Source: an uncultured Bacilli bacterium (lineage in GTDB: Bacteria; Bacillota_I; Bacilli_A; RF39; UBA660). From it: DNA of 7,373 nt. How positions within the stretch are numbered: position 1 is the stretch's first letter; every line of letters begins with the position of its first letter. This document shows positions 1-6,584 of the stretch, in pieces. The position numbers were made by a program, and so were the translations under genes. The stretch is taken from assembly GCA_947588665.1 (NCBI GenBank), contig CANPYU010000052.1:1-7373 (forward strand). Direction: 5' to 3'. Below the pieces are notes generated by a model. The model was not told the origin of the DNA, searched no databases, and saw only the letters and a program-made list of their open reading frames with translations.

Positions 1-1
1 T

Positions 2-925
2 GCTAAATACGTTATAAACGCAGTAAAAGACGTTCTTAATCATTGCCAAGATGGCGCGACAATTATTATTGAGTCAACTGTTTCTCCAGGAACTATATCT
101 AAAAAAATTAAACCTCTAATTAACAAAAAAATAAATTTAGTTCATGCTCCCGAAAGAATTATCCCGGGCAATATGATGTATGAACTAAAGCATAATTCTC
201 GCACGATTGGGGCGGATGATAAAAAAATTGGCGAGAAAGTAAAAGAGATATATGCCAAAACTACTGATGGTGAAATAGTGGTGACGGATATTAAAAGTGC
301 CGAAATGACTAAAGTTGTAGAAAATACTTTTAGAGCCGTAAATATTGCTTTTGCAAATGAACTAGCTAAAATATGTAGTTATGATAATATGGATGTTTAT
401 GAAATAATTAGCATTTGTAATATGCACCCTCGGGTAAATATTTTAGAGCCAGGTCCAGGAGTTGGTGGTCACTGTATTTCTGTTGACCCATGGTTTTTAG
501 TTGGAGATTACCCTATATTAACAAAACTTATTAATGAAGCCATGAAAATAAATGACTCTATGCCTGAATTTGTTTTAAAACGTGCTCGAGAAATAATGGA
601 CGAAAATAATATAAAAGATTATAAAAGAGTAGGTTTATATGGCCTTACTTATAAAGAAAATGTCGATGATTATCGTGAAAGCCCTACTCTTCAATTATTA
701 GAAGCTCAAAAAAATCATCTTGCCGAGCCTCTAAAAGTTTATGATCCTTATATTAAAGAAGATTTAGTTGCTAATCAATATCATGATTTAAAAGAATTTT
801 TAAAAGATACTGATTTAGTAATTATTATGGTTAAGCATCAAGAAATAATTGATAATCTTGATTTATTAAAAGATAAAATAGTTTTAGATACTAAAAATAT
901 TATGAAAGGTGCATATAAACTTTAA
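2..925 (+). CDS. wecC: UDP-N-acetyl-D-mannosamine dehydrogenase, 5'-truncated by the window edge
   Basis: NAD-dependent enzyme that oxidises UDP-ManNAc twice to UDP-ManNAcA, a cytoplasmic precursor for acidic surface polysaccharides. The reading frame is open from base 2, so the first ATG visible (173) is internal. 307 residues are seen; E. coli WecC has about 420, so roughly 110 residues with the N-terminal Rossmann GxGxxG are missing. Visible in order (numbered from base 2): ESTVSPGT at 24-31, HAPERIIPG at 48-56, the central helix with AE and K at 100-104 and N at 108, the catalytic cysteine in GGHCISVDPW (Cys158, codon 473-475), and the C-terminal UDP-binding segment with GLTYKENVDDYRESPT at 214-229. 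The HCISVDPWF form and the VKHQE near the C-terminus resemble UDP-ManNAc dehydrogenases more than UDP-glucose dehydrogenases, but a UDP-GlcNAc-type dehydrogenase is possible. No epimerase gene (wecB/mnaA) is in view. Local GC is higher than in the following genes. The flippase starts 2 bases after the stop. Confidence 0.9.
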   Translation, partial: AKYVINAVKDVLNHCQDGATIIIESTVSPGTISKKIKPLINKKINLVHAPERIIPGNMMYELKHNSRTIGADDKKIGEKVKEIYAKTTDGEIVVTDIKSAEMTKVVENTFRAVNIAFANELAKICSYDNMDVYEIISICNMHPRVNILEPGPGVGGHCISVDPWFLVGDYPILTKLINEAMKINDSMPEFVLKRAREIMDENNIKDYKRVGLYGLTYKENVDDYRESPTLQLLEAQKNHLAEPLKVYDPYIKEDLVANQYHDLKEFLKDTDLVIIMVKHQEIIDNLDLLKDKIVLDTKNIMKGAYKL

Positions 926-927
926 TT

Positions 928-2454
928 ATGAGAACAAATAAAGTAATTAAAGGATCAATTATTGAAATAATACCTACTCTTATAATTGCCGCCTTAGGTT
1001 TTATCAGAACTAAAGTATTTATAAGTTTTTTAGGCTCAGAATTAAATGGATATTATCAATTTATAGTTCAATTTGTATCATATTTATTTTTAGCAGAAGC
1101 AGGTTTTGGAACCGCCATATCATATAAATTATATAAACCCATAGCTAATAAGGATGAAAAAAAAATCTCAGAAATATATAAAGGCAGTATAAAAATATTT
1201 AGAAGAATAGGTCTTTTAATTAGTGGTTTAGTAATAATTTTAGCTTTCTTAATGAACTATATTATTAAAAGTACTATATCCGTAAGAATTATTGTTATAT
1301 TATCTTTTATATTAATTTCTTTAAGCAATATTATATCTTTTTTCTTTTATTCAAGAGCCTATCAATCTTTATATAATGCTAATCAAGAAAAATATATAGC
1401 ATCAACTATTAGTAACTTTATTAAAATATTAAGTGAAATAATAGAAATTGTTGCAACAATATATTTTCGCTCATTAATAGCTATTGCCATTTCCATGTTT
1501 TTATGTAAAGTATTTGAAGAAATACTATTTATAATAATATCTAAAAAAAGATTTAAATATCTTAAAATAACTAAAGATACTAAAGAAGATTTAACAGCAT
1601 CAAAAATGACTTCTGAATTAATTTTTAATCAAATAGGATACACAGTATTTAACAATATTGATACAGTTGTATTAATGACCTTTTCAGTTCAAGGTGCAAT
1701 AGGAGTTAGTATTTATACAGCTTATTATTATATTCATCGTTTTATAATAAATATTATTGCCAAAATTTCTACCACTATACTTCATGTATTAGGAAATGTA
1801 TACGCAACAGAAAATACTGAAAAAAGTAAAAAAGTTTTTGATGAATACATTATTTTTACAATAATAACCTCAATCATATGTGGATTATTATATTATTATG
1901 GATCAAGAGCGTTTGTAAATATTTGGATTAATAAAAGTGAATATATAATTAGTAACTTCTGTGTTAGTTTATTCTCTTTAGTTTTACTATTAGCTATTTT
2001 AATGGAACCTTTAATTAATGTAATTGCCGCAAATGGTCTATTTAAAAAAAGCAAATATTTTACACTTATTAGCTCTATAGTTAACTTAACTTTATCAATA
2101 ATTTTAGCTAGAAAATATGGTATTAATGGTGTTCTTATTGCTACCTGTATAGGTTATCTTTTAGATATAGCTTTCCGTTCAATTCTTATTTCTAAAAATT
2201 TATATGCTGAAACTAAAAAATGTGCCATATTTATTAAATATTTTCTTGTATTGATAGGCATTATTGGGATAATATATATAACAAACCCAATTGAAAACTT
2301 ATTTTTAAAAAATATTAATTCTTATCTAAGCTTTTTCCTATTTATGAGCATCGCGGCCATTGCCATTATAATTATAACTACGACAATATTTTTAGTTATA
2401 AGCACTAATGCTAGAAACTTGTATAAAAGATGTATAAAATTAATTAGAAAGTGA
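928..2454 (+). CDS. Wzx-type polysaccharide/oligosaccharide flippase (MOP superfamily)
   Basis: A 508-residue, strongly hydrophobic inner-membrane protein expected to flip an undecaprenyl-diphosphate-linked repeat unit to the outer face. About 14 hydrophobic segments can be picked out by eye (near residues 11-30, 43-62, 92-113, 119-140, 162-182, 184-205, 230-252, 256-290, 305-325, 342-366, 377-394, 400-422, 434-451, 467-492), matching the usual count and length of the PST/Wzx family. The N-terminus (RTNKVIKGSI, then LGSELNGYYQF and LAEAGFGTAISYKLYKP at 54-70) has the pattern I know from Gram-positive capsule-locus flippases. The start follows the dehydrogenase stop by 2 bases with no well-spaced ribosome binding site, so translation is probably coupled. 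It is the only gene here that ends in TGA. Substrate specificity cannot be read from sequence. An A9 run lies at 1157-1165 with the frame intact. Confidence 0.88.
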   Translation: MRTNKVIKGSIIEIIPTLIIAALGFIRTKVFISFLGSELNGYYQFIVQFVSYLFLAEAGFGTAISYKLYKPIANKDEKKISEIYKGSIKIFRRIGLLISGLVIILAFLMNYIIKSTISVRIIVILSFILISLSNIISFFFYSRAYQSLYNANQEKYIASTISNFIKILSEIIEIVATIYFRSLIAIAISMFLCKVFEEILFIIISKKRFKYLKITKDTKEDLTASKMTSELIFNQIGYTVFNNIDTVVLMTFSVQGAIGVSIYTAYYYIHRFIINIIAKISTTILHVLGNVYATENTEKSKKVFDEYIIFTIITSIICGLLYYYGSRAFVNIWINKSEYIISNFCVSLFSLVLLLAILMEPLINVIAANGLFKKSKYFTLISSIVNLTLSIILARKYGINGVLIATCIGYLLDIAFRSILISKNLYAETKKCAIFIKYFLVLIGIIGIIYITNPIENLFLKNINSYLSFFLFMSIAAIAIIIITTTIFLVISTNARNLYKRCIKLIRK

Positions 2455-2458
2455 GGGA
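2453..2458 (+). promoter_or_regulatory. Ribosome binding site of the GT32 gene
   Basis: GAGGGA begins inside the flippase TGA stop and lies 5 bases before ATG 2464. It supports that start and implies termination and reinitiation at one spot. Confidence 0.75.
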
Positions 2459-2463
2459 TTACC

Positions 2464-3168
2464 ATGATTCCTAAAAAAATTCATTATGTATGGGTTGGTG
2501 GAAAACCAATACCAAAAGATATAAAAAGGTGTATGAAAAGTTGGAAAAAACATTTAAAAGGCTTTGAAATAAAAGAATGGAATGAAAAAAATTTTGATAT
2601 AAATAGTCATCCGTTTGTAAAAGAAGCATATAAAGCCAAAAAATGGGCTTACGTAAGTGATTATATAAGAGCCTATGCTATTTTTACCGAAGGTGGAGTA
2701 TATTTAGATACAGATAATATAATTGTCGATAACATTAATGATTTATTAAAAAATAGAGCATTTGTAGGTTATGAAAATGATGAAAGCCCTTTTACTGCTT
2801 GTTTTGGAGCAGAAAAACATCATCCATTATTAAAAAAAATATTAGATTATTACGATAAAACACCTTTTAGATTTGATTCAAACGATCAAATGAAAGAAGT
2901 AAACACAAAAATTGTTACAAATATTTTAATAAAAGAATATAATTGTCAAAAAGGAAATATTGAACAACTTTTAAATGACGATATAAAGGTCTATCGCAAA
3001 GAAGTTTTATGCACACCTTCAAAAGATTCAAAAGTTATTCATGTATTTACGGGTACATGGTTAGAAGGAACGAAACCGTTAAAACGAAAAATAGTTAAAT
3101 TTCTAAAAATTAGAATAAAAACTAAAAAAGGAGCAGAATTATATAAAAAATACATAGCCCGTAAATAA
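2464..3168 (+). CDS. GT32-family glycosyltransferase with DXD motif (capsular polysaccharide synthesis type)
   Basis: A 234-residue cytoplasmic GT-A-type retaining glycosyltransferase that would add one sugar from a nucleotide-sugar donor to the growing lipid-linked repeat unit. The N-terminus IPKKIHYVWVGG (2-13) is the classic opening of the Gly_transf_sug/OCH1-related family. SDYIRAYAIFTEGGVYLDTD spans 65-84, with Asp66 and Arg69 typical of nucleotide binding and Asp82-Thr-Asp84 as the metal-binding DXD. VIHVFTGTW (191-199) matches the conserved C-terminal H...W signature of the family. There are no membrane segments, but the last 30 residues are strongly basic (KPLKRKIVKFLKIRIKTKKG), suggesting peripheral binding to acidic lipids. 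Length is normal for bacterial members, so the gene looks intact. Donor and acceptor sugars cannot be assigned; galactose, mannose and N-acetylhexosamine donors all occur in the family. Confidence 0.9.
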   Translation: MIPKKIHYVWVGGKPIPKDIKRCMKSWKKHLKGFEIKEWNEKNFDINSHPFVKEAYKAKKWAYVSDYIRAYAIFTEGGVYLDTDNIIVDNINDLLKNRAFVGYENDESPFTACFGAEKHHPLLKKILDYYDKTPFRFDSNDQMKEVNTKIVTNILIKEYNCQKGNIEQLLNDDIKVYRKEVLCTPSKDSKVIHVFTGTWLEGTKPLKRKIVKFLKIRIKTKKGAELYKKYIARK

Positions 3169-3173
3169 AAAAT

Positions 3174-3181
3174 AGAAAGGA
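3174..3181 (+). promoter_or_regulatory. Ribosome binding site of the GT4 gene
   Basis: AGAAAGGA lies 9 bases before ATG 3191, inside the 22-base gap that is the longest non-coding stretch of the window. It supports that start. The gap is too short for an obvious promoter or terminator. Confidence 0.7.
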
Positions 3182-3190
3182 TATTATAAA

Positions 3191-4243
3191 ATGATTAAAT
3201 TAGCTATATTCTCTAATGATTTAAGTGTTGGAGGCATTCAAAAATCACTTTATAATCTTTTACGAAACCTTAATTATTCGAAATATGAAGTTGATCTATA
3301 CCTTATGAATAATAAAAATTTTTATCAAGATAAAATACCTGAAAAAGTAAATATTATTTATTTAAAAAAACATACAAAATTTATTAAGTATTTTCCTTAT
3401 AATCTTCTAAAAAGAATTCTAAAATATGAAGGACTCTCCAAAGATTATGATTATGCGATTGATTTTGATTCTTACCAATCTCTAACGGCCTTAAATGCTC
3501 TAAAATGTTCTGCCAAAATAAAAATAATGTGGATTCATAATGATCAAGAACAAAGAAAAAAATACGATAAAAAGTATAAGATTAATCATTTCTTAACTAA
3601 AAATAAAAATAAATATTTTGATATATATGTTGGAGTTTCTAAAGGGGTAATTGAGCCATTTAAAAAAGTAAATAACTTAACAGATATTAAATATAAAATT
3701 ATTCCTAATTTAATTGATACCGAAGAAATATTTACTAAAAAAAATGAAAAATGCAGTTTAAAAGTTGATCAAAATAAGTATAATCTTTGTTCTGCCGGAA
3801 GTGTTAATGTAGCTAAAAACTTTGATGAAACAATTAAGACATTAAAAGAATTAACCAAATATCGAACTGATTTCCATTTTTACTTAATTGGTGATGGACC
3901 TGAAATGACCAAAATTAAAAACATAACCAAAGAATTAGAATTAGAAACATACGTTACCTTTTTAGGATATCAAAAAAATCCTTATAAATACATGAATTTA
4001 ATGGATGGCTTTATTTTAATGAGTCGCTATGAAGGTCAAGGTATGGTAATAATGGAAGCTAAAGCTTTAGGACTTGAATTATTTATTCATAAACGTCTTG
4101 AAAAATATAATACTAATATTAAAGGATATGATAATATTATTGAAGGACTAAAAAAAGCTCAAAAAAAGTCTAAAAAATATGACAAATTAAATGCCTATAA
4201 TTCTGATATTTTAAAAAAAATTGACAACTTATTTAGTGAATAA
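3191..4243 (+). CDS. GT4-family (GT-B fold) glycosyltransferase
   Basis: A 350-residue cytoplasmic or peripheral-membrane glycosyltransferase expected to extend the lipid-linked repeat unit. The N-terminal domain opens with LAIFSNDLSVGGIQKSL, the glycine-rich loop (G14-G15) of GT4 enzymes, and has IMWIHND at 112-118 and VGVSKGV at 147-153. The C-terminal donor-binding domain starts around IIPNLIDTEEI (170-180) and has FYLIGDGPE (230-238), VTFLGYQKNPYKYM (255-268) and the E-x7-E motif, Glu281 to Glu289 in EGQGMVIMEAKALGL. The usual G-R-x4-K phosphate-binding element reads G203-S204-x4-K209, so the arginine is replaced by serine. After E-x7-E the usual GLPV reads GLEL. These changes resemble a divergent capsule-locus subfamily rather than a dead gene, because the frame is intact and the other motifs are kept. 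Sugar specificity is unknown. Confidence 0.88.
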   Translation: MIKLAIFSNDLSVGGIQKSLYNLLRNLNYSKYEVDLYLMNNKNFYQDKIPEKVNIIYLKKHTKFIKYFPYNLLKRILKYEGLSKDYDYAIDFDSYQSLTALNALKCSAKIKIMWIHNDQEQRKKYDKKYKINHFLTKNKNKYFDIYVGVSKGVIEPFKKVNNLTDIKYKIIPNLIDTEEIFTKKNEKCSLKVDQNKYNLCSAGSVNVAKNFDETIKTLKELTKYRTDFHFYLIGDGPEMTKIKNITKELELETYVTFLGYQKNPYKYMNLMDGFILMSRYEGQGMVIMEAKALGLELFIHKRLEKYNTNIKGYDNIIEGLKKAQKKSKKYDKLNAYNSDILKKIDNLFSE

Positions 4244-4250
4244 AGGAGTG
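4242..4250 (+). promoter_or_regulatory. Ribosome binding site of the membrane-propeller gene
   Basis: AAAGGAGTG overlaps the last two bases of the GT4 stop codon, with GGAG ending 7 bases before ATG 4256. It is the closest match to the consensus in the window and fixes the start of the 775-residue protein. Confidence 0.8.
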
Positions 4251-4255
4251 TTAAC

Positions 4256-6583
4256 ATGCAAAAAATAATAACTTTTTTTAGAAAATATTGGTTAAACATC
4301 ATCATTATAATATTTTTGTTTTTTATAAGCACTAAATTTCCTATGACCGGTGATGATTTTGGTAAAGGCTCAACCGGATTAATTGAAGCGTTTAAAAATG
4401 CCCTCTTACTCTGGAAAAATTATAACGGTCGAATATTTGGCAATACTCTAGTTAATCTTTTAAATTATAATAGAACTTTTAAAATTTGTTTAACAGCCTT
4501 AACCATTTATGGTCTTATTACTCTGTTAAATAAACTACATAAGAGCAACTCTTTATTACCCTTATGTTTTATTATAATCATGTTAATGCCCATTGCTATG
4601 TTTAGAGAATCTCTTTCTTGGATGAGTGGTTTTGCTAATTTTGGCATTCCAGCCTTAATGCTAATTTTACTAATATATAATTTTAAAGACATATTTGAAA
4701 AAGAATACTCTTTTAAATGGTACAATTATTTAATCGCGATTATATGCGCTATTTTCATGAATTTATTTAGTGAACACACGAGTATTTTTAGTGTTTTAAT
4801 AGGCATTGGTTATTTAATCGTAGCCAAAATAAATCATAAGAAAATACCTAAAATTTTATTCTTATATTTACTAATTGCCACCATATTTTGCTTAATCATG
4901 TTTGCCTCTCCTGTTTATTGGGCTACCATGCCTCGACTAGAAAATGCCGGGACTTTCAATAGTTATAATATCTTTCAAAAAATCTATTATAACTTAAAAA
5001 CTAGTTCTTGGCTAAAAAATATAGTATGTGACAATATTATTATAAATATTTTAATTGCCTCTGTATTCTTAAAAGGCTTTAAAACATCTAATATAACAAC
5101 TAAAATAGCCAATATAATTTTATTAATCTTAAGTTTTGGAATATTCCCTTTAATATCATATGAAGTATTCCCAATATTAACAAGTAAAAAAATTCAACTA
5201 CTTGCCATTAGTATTTATGCTCTATCAATTATATATTTAATAATAAAAAAGAATAATTTCTCAAATATTATTAAACTAATGTGTTATTTTTTAGGGGCAT
5301 TTCTTGTTGCTCTTCCCCTTTTAATCGCATATGGTATAGGACCTAGATGTTTTCTTGCTTCTTATATTCTTTTTGGTGTTTTCTTAATTGAACTTATGAA
5401 TATTGCTAATATTGAACTAAAGAAAGTTAGTAAATTTATCCTTTCAATTATATGTCTAATAATAATTGGAATATATAGCTATATGTATAATGAAAATTAT
5501 CAAATACTCAAAAAAAGAGAAGAGATTATAACTGCTAAAGCGAATAATATAGTAATTAATCTCCCAACCTATAAATATCCATCTTTAATTCATCAAACCG
5601 GAACCCCTCCATATGGTGGATATCATTATCAAGTTTATAAAAAGTATTATAATATATCCGAAGATACCTACCTTAAATTTGATAATTATGAAACTAAATT
5701 AAGTTTATATAATGGTTTTATAGATACTCCTTCCTATGATGGTTCTAACGAAGTAACTCACCCCAATGTAATTAAAGTTAATGAAGCAAAATATAAATAT
5801 TGGATGACCATGACTCCTTGGCCCAACAACAATAATGCTTATGAAAATCCTTCCATCATAACTTCAAATGATGGTATAACATGGACCAATCCTTCCGAAA
5901 TAATTAACCCTATCTCTGGTCTTCCAAACAACAATAATGATTATTATTCTGACCCTTATTTATTTTATACTGATAACAAGTTTGTTTTAATATATCGCTT
6001 TAACCCTTATATTTACCATGGAACAACCAGTAAAACAGAAAATAATTTAATTTTATATAAAACCAGTTTAGATGGTTATAAATGGTCTACTGCTCAAATT
6101 TTATTTGATGATGGAACCGAAGCTTATATGAGCCCTAGTTTAATTGCCAATACTAAAATTAAGCGCCTATACTATGTTAATTATGACCAAAATATGTATT
6201 ATAAAGAATTAATTAACTCTAAATGGACCAAAGAAAAAATGGTAAACATAAAAGATTTAAATACTCACATTTGGCATGCAGAAGTAAAAGTTGTTAATAA
6301 CATCTATATTTTATTAATGTTTGCTTCTGATAAATTATATATAGCTAGTTCTAAAGATGGCGAAAGCTTTGATAATCCTCAAGAATTAGATATATCATTT
6401 TTAAAAATAAATAAAATCAACAATAAGATATACAACCGAGTTTATAAAAGTTCCATTTTATTTGATGAAACTAAAGTAAGATTATATATTCCCTATAATG
6501 TGAAAACGGCCACCAAATCAACATGGACTCTATACTTGAAAGAATATAATATTGAAGATTTTAACTGGTTATTTGAGGTGTAA
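4256..6583 (+). CDS. Two-part envelope protein: DUF6056/GT-C-like membrane region fused to an extracytoplasmic beta-propeller
   Basis: A 775-residue protein in one uninterrupted frame. Residues about 1-410 are polytopic: a first membrane segment at 12-26, then a loop with Asp33-Asp34 and YNGRIFGN (56-63), MFRESLSWMSG (115-125), SEHTS (172-176), further hydrophobic segments, GPR at 362-364 and a last segment near 394-410. This pattern fits DUF6056 and the general plan of GT-C glycosyltransferases, which carry acidic residues in the first outer loop and use polyprenyl-phosphate sugars. Residues 411-476 form an outer linker with LPTYKYPSLIHQTGTPPYGG. Residues about 478-775 lack membrane segments and look like a beta-propeller related to GH43/sialidase-type proteins. 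Seen directly are the motifs and hydrophobicity; glycosyl transfer and outside location of the C-terminus are inferred. The start has the strongest ribosome binding site here, and a GtrB-like gene follows after 1 base. Alternatives are a membrane-anchored lectin or a glycan-trimming enzyme. Confidence 0.8.
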   Translation: MQKIITFFRKYWLNIIIIIFLFFISTKFPMTGDDFGKGSTGLIEAFKNALLLWKNYNGRIFGNTLVNLLNYNRTFKICLTALTIYGLITLLNKLHKSNSLLPLCFIIIMLMPIAMFRESLSWMSGFANFGIPALMLILLIYNFKDIFEKEYSFKWYNYLIAIICAIFMNLFSEHTSIFSVLIGIGYLIVAKINHKKIPKILFLYLLIATIFCLIMFASPVYWATMPRLENAGTFNSYNIFQKIYYNLKTSSWLKNIVCDNIIINILIASVFLKGFKTSNITTKIANIILLILSFGIFPLISYEVFPILTSKKIQLLAISIYALSIIYLIIKKNNFSNIIKLMCYFLGAFLVALPLLIAYGIGPRCFLASYILFGVFLIELMNIANIELKKVSKFILSIICLIIIGIYSYMYNENYQILKKREEIITAKANNIVINLPTYKYPSLIHQTGTPPYGGYHYQVYKKYYNISEDTYLKFDNYETKLSLYNGFIDTPSYDGSNEVTHPNVIKVNEAKYKYWMTMTPWPNNNNAYENPSIITSNDGITWTNPSEIINPISGLPNNNNDYYSDPYLFYTDNKFVLIYRFNPYIYHGTTSKTENNLILYKTSLDGYKWSTAQILFDDGTEAYMSPSLIANTKIKRLYYVNYDQNMYYKELINSKWTKEKMVNIKDLNTHIWHAEVKVVNNIYILLMFASDKLYIASSKDGESFDNPQELDISFLKINKINNKIYNRVYKSSILFDETKVRLYIPYNVKTATKSTWTLYLKEYNIEDFNWLFEV
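5825..5837 (+). repeat. First copy of a 13-base in-frame direct repeat encoding a four-Asn loop
   Basis: AACAACAATAATG encodes Asn524-Asn527 in the propeller. The identical 13 bases recur at 5927, exactly 102 bases (34 codons) later. Confidence 0.7.
5927..5939 (+). repeat. Second copy of the 13-base in-frame direct repeat encoding a four-Asn loop
   Basis: AACAACAATAATG encodes Asn558-Asn561 with the same codon order (AAC AAC AAT AAT) as the copy at 5825. Both follow a proline and are followed within two or three residues by an acidic or aromatic residue. Confidence 0.7.
6575..6580 (+). promoter_or_regulatory. Ribosome binding site of the GtrB-like gene, inside the preceding coding region
   Basis: GAGGTG lies in the last codons of the membrane-propeller gene, with its final G 4 bases before ATG 6585. 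Together with the single-base gap (6584) it suggests tight translational coupling of the two genes. Confidence 0.75.
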
Positions 6584-6584
6584 T

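Larger units (their letters stand above)
5687..6580 (+). other. Encoded beta-propeller domain (GH43/sialidase-like fold) of the membrane fusion protein
   Basis: This covers residues about 478-775. Three short Asp-box-like turns of form S-x-D-G-x-x-[W/F] occur at 537-543 (SNDGITW), 604-610 (SLDGYKW) and 699-705 (SKDGESF). Strand openings with a polar residue and often proline recur: HPNVI 502, NPSII 531, DPYLF 566, SPSLI 626, then HAEVKV 674 and KSSIL 731. The spacing suggests about five blades. KYWMTMTPWPN (514-524) followed by YENPSI (529-534) is a pattern I associate with uncharacterised secreted or phage-borne propeller proteins. Candidate acidic residues at the ends of inner strands are Glu530, Asp566, Glu622 and Glu676. 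Whether they form a working glycosidase site is not shown by sequence. Confidence 0.65.

Noticed and set aside
173..925. ATG 173 as the true start of the dehydrogenase
   Set aside because: The frame is open back to base 2 and encodes conserved family motifs (ESTVSPGT, HAPERIIPG), so the gene is truncated by the window edge and 173 is internal.
1157..1165. Run of nine A in the flippase gene as a phase-variation switch
   Set aside because: The frame is intact, the run encodes ordinary Glu-Lys-Lys codons, and similar A8 runs occur elsewhere (3737-3744, 4213-4220), as expected at this AT content. Read-level length variation would be needed to revive it.
2454..2463. Mycoplasma-type code with TGA as tryptophan
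   Set aside because: All 24 Trp codons I count are TGG, which would be very unlikely under a TGA=Trp code in such AT-rich DNA, and a ribosome binding site sits on the TGA.
3169..3190. Promoter or terminator in the longest intergenic gap
   Set aside because: The 22 bases hold a ribosome binding site and no hairpin with a U-run. TATAAT-like strings are common by chance in DNA this AT-rich.
4507..4725. 72-codon open frame on the minus strand
   Set aside because: It lies wholly inside the membrane-propeller gene, antisense to a clear membrane domain, has no recognisable motif, and is best explained as a chance frame.
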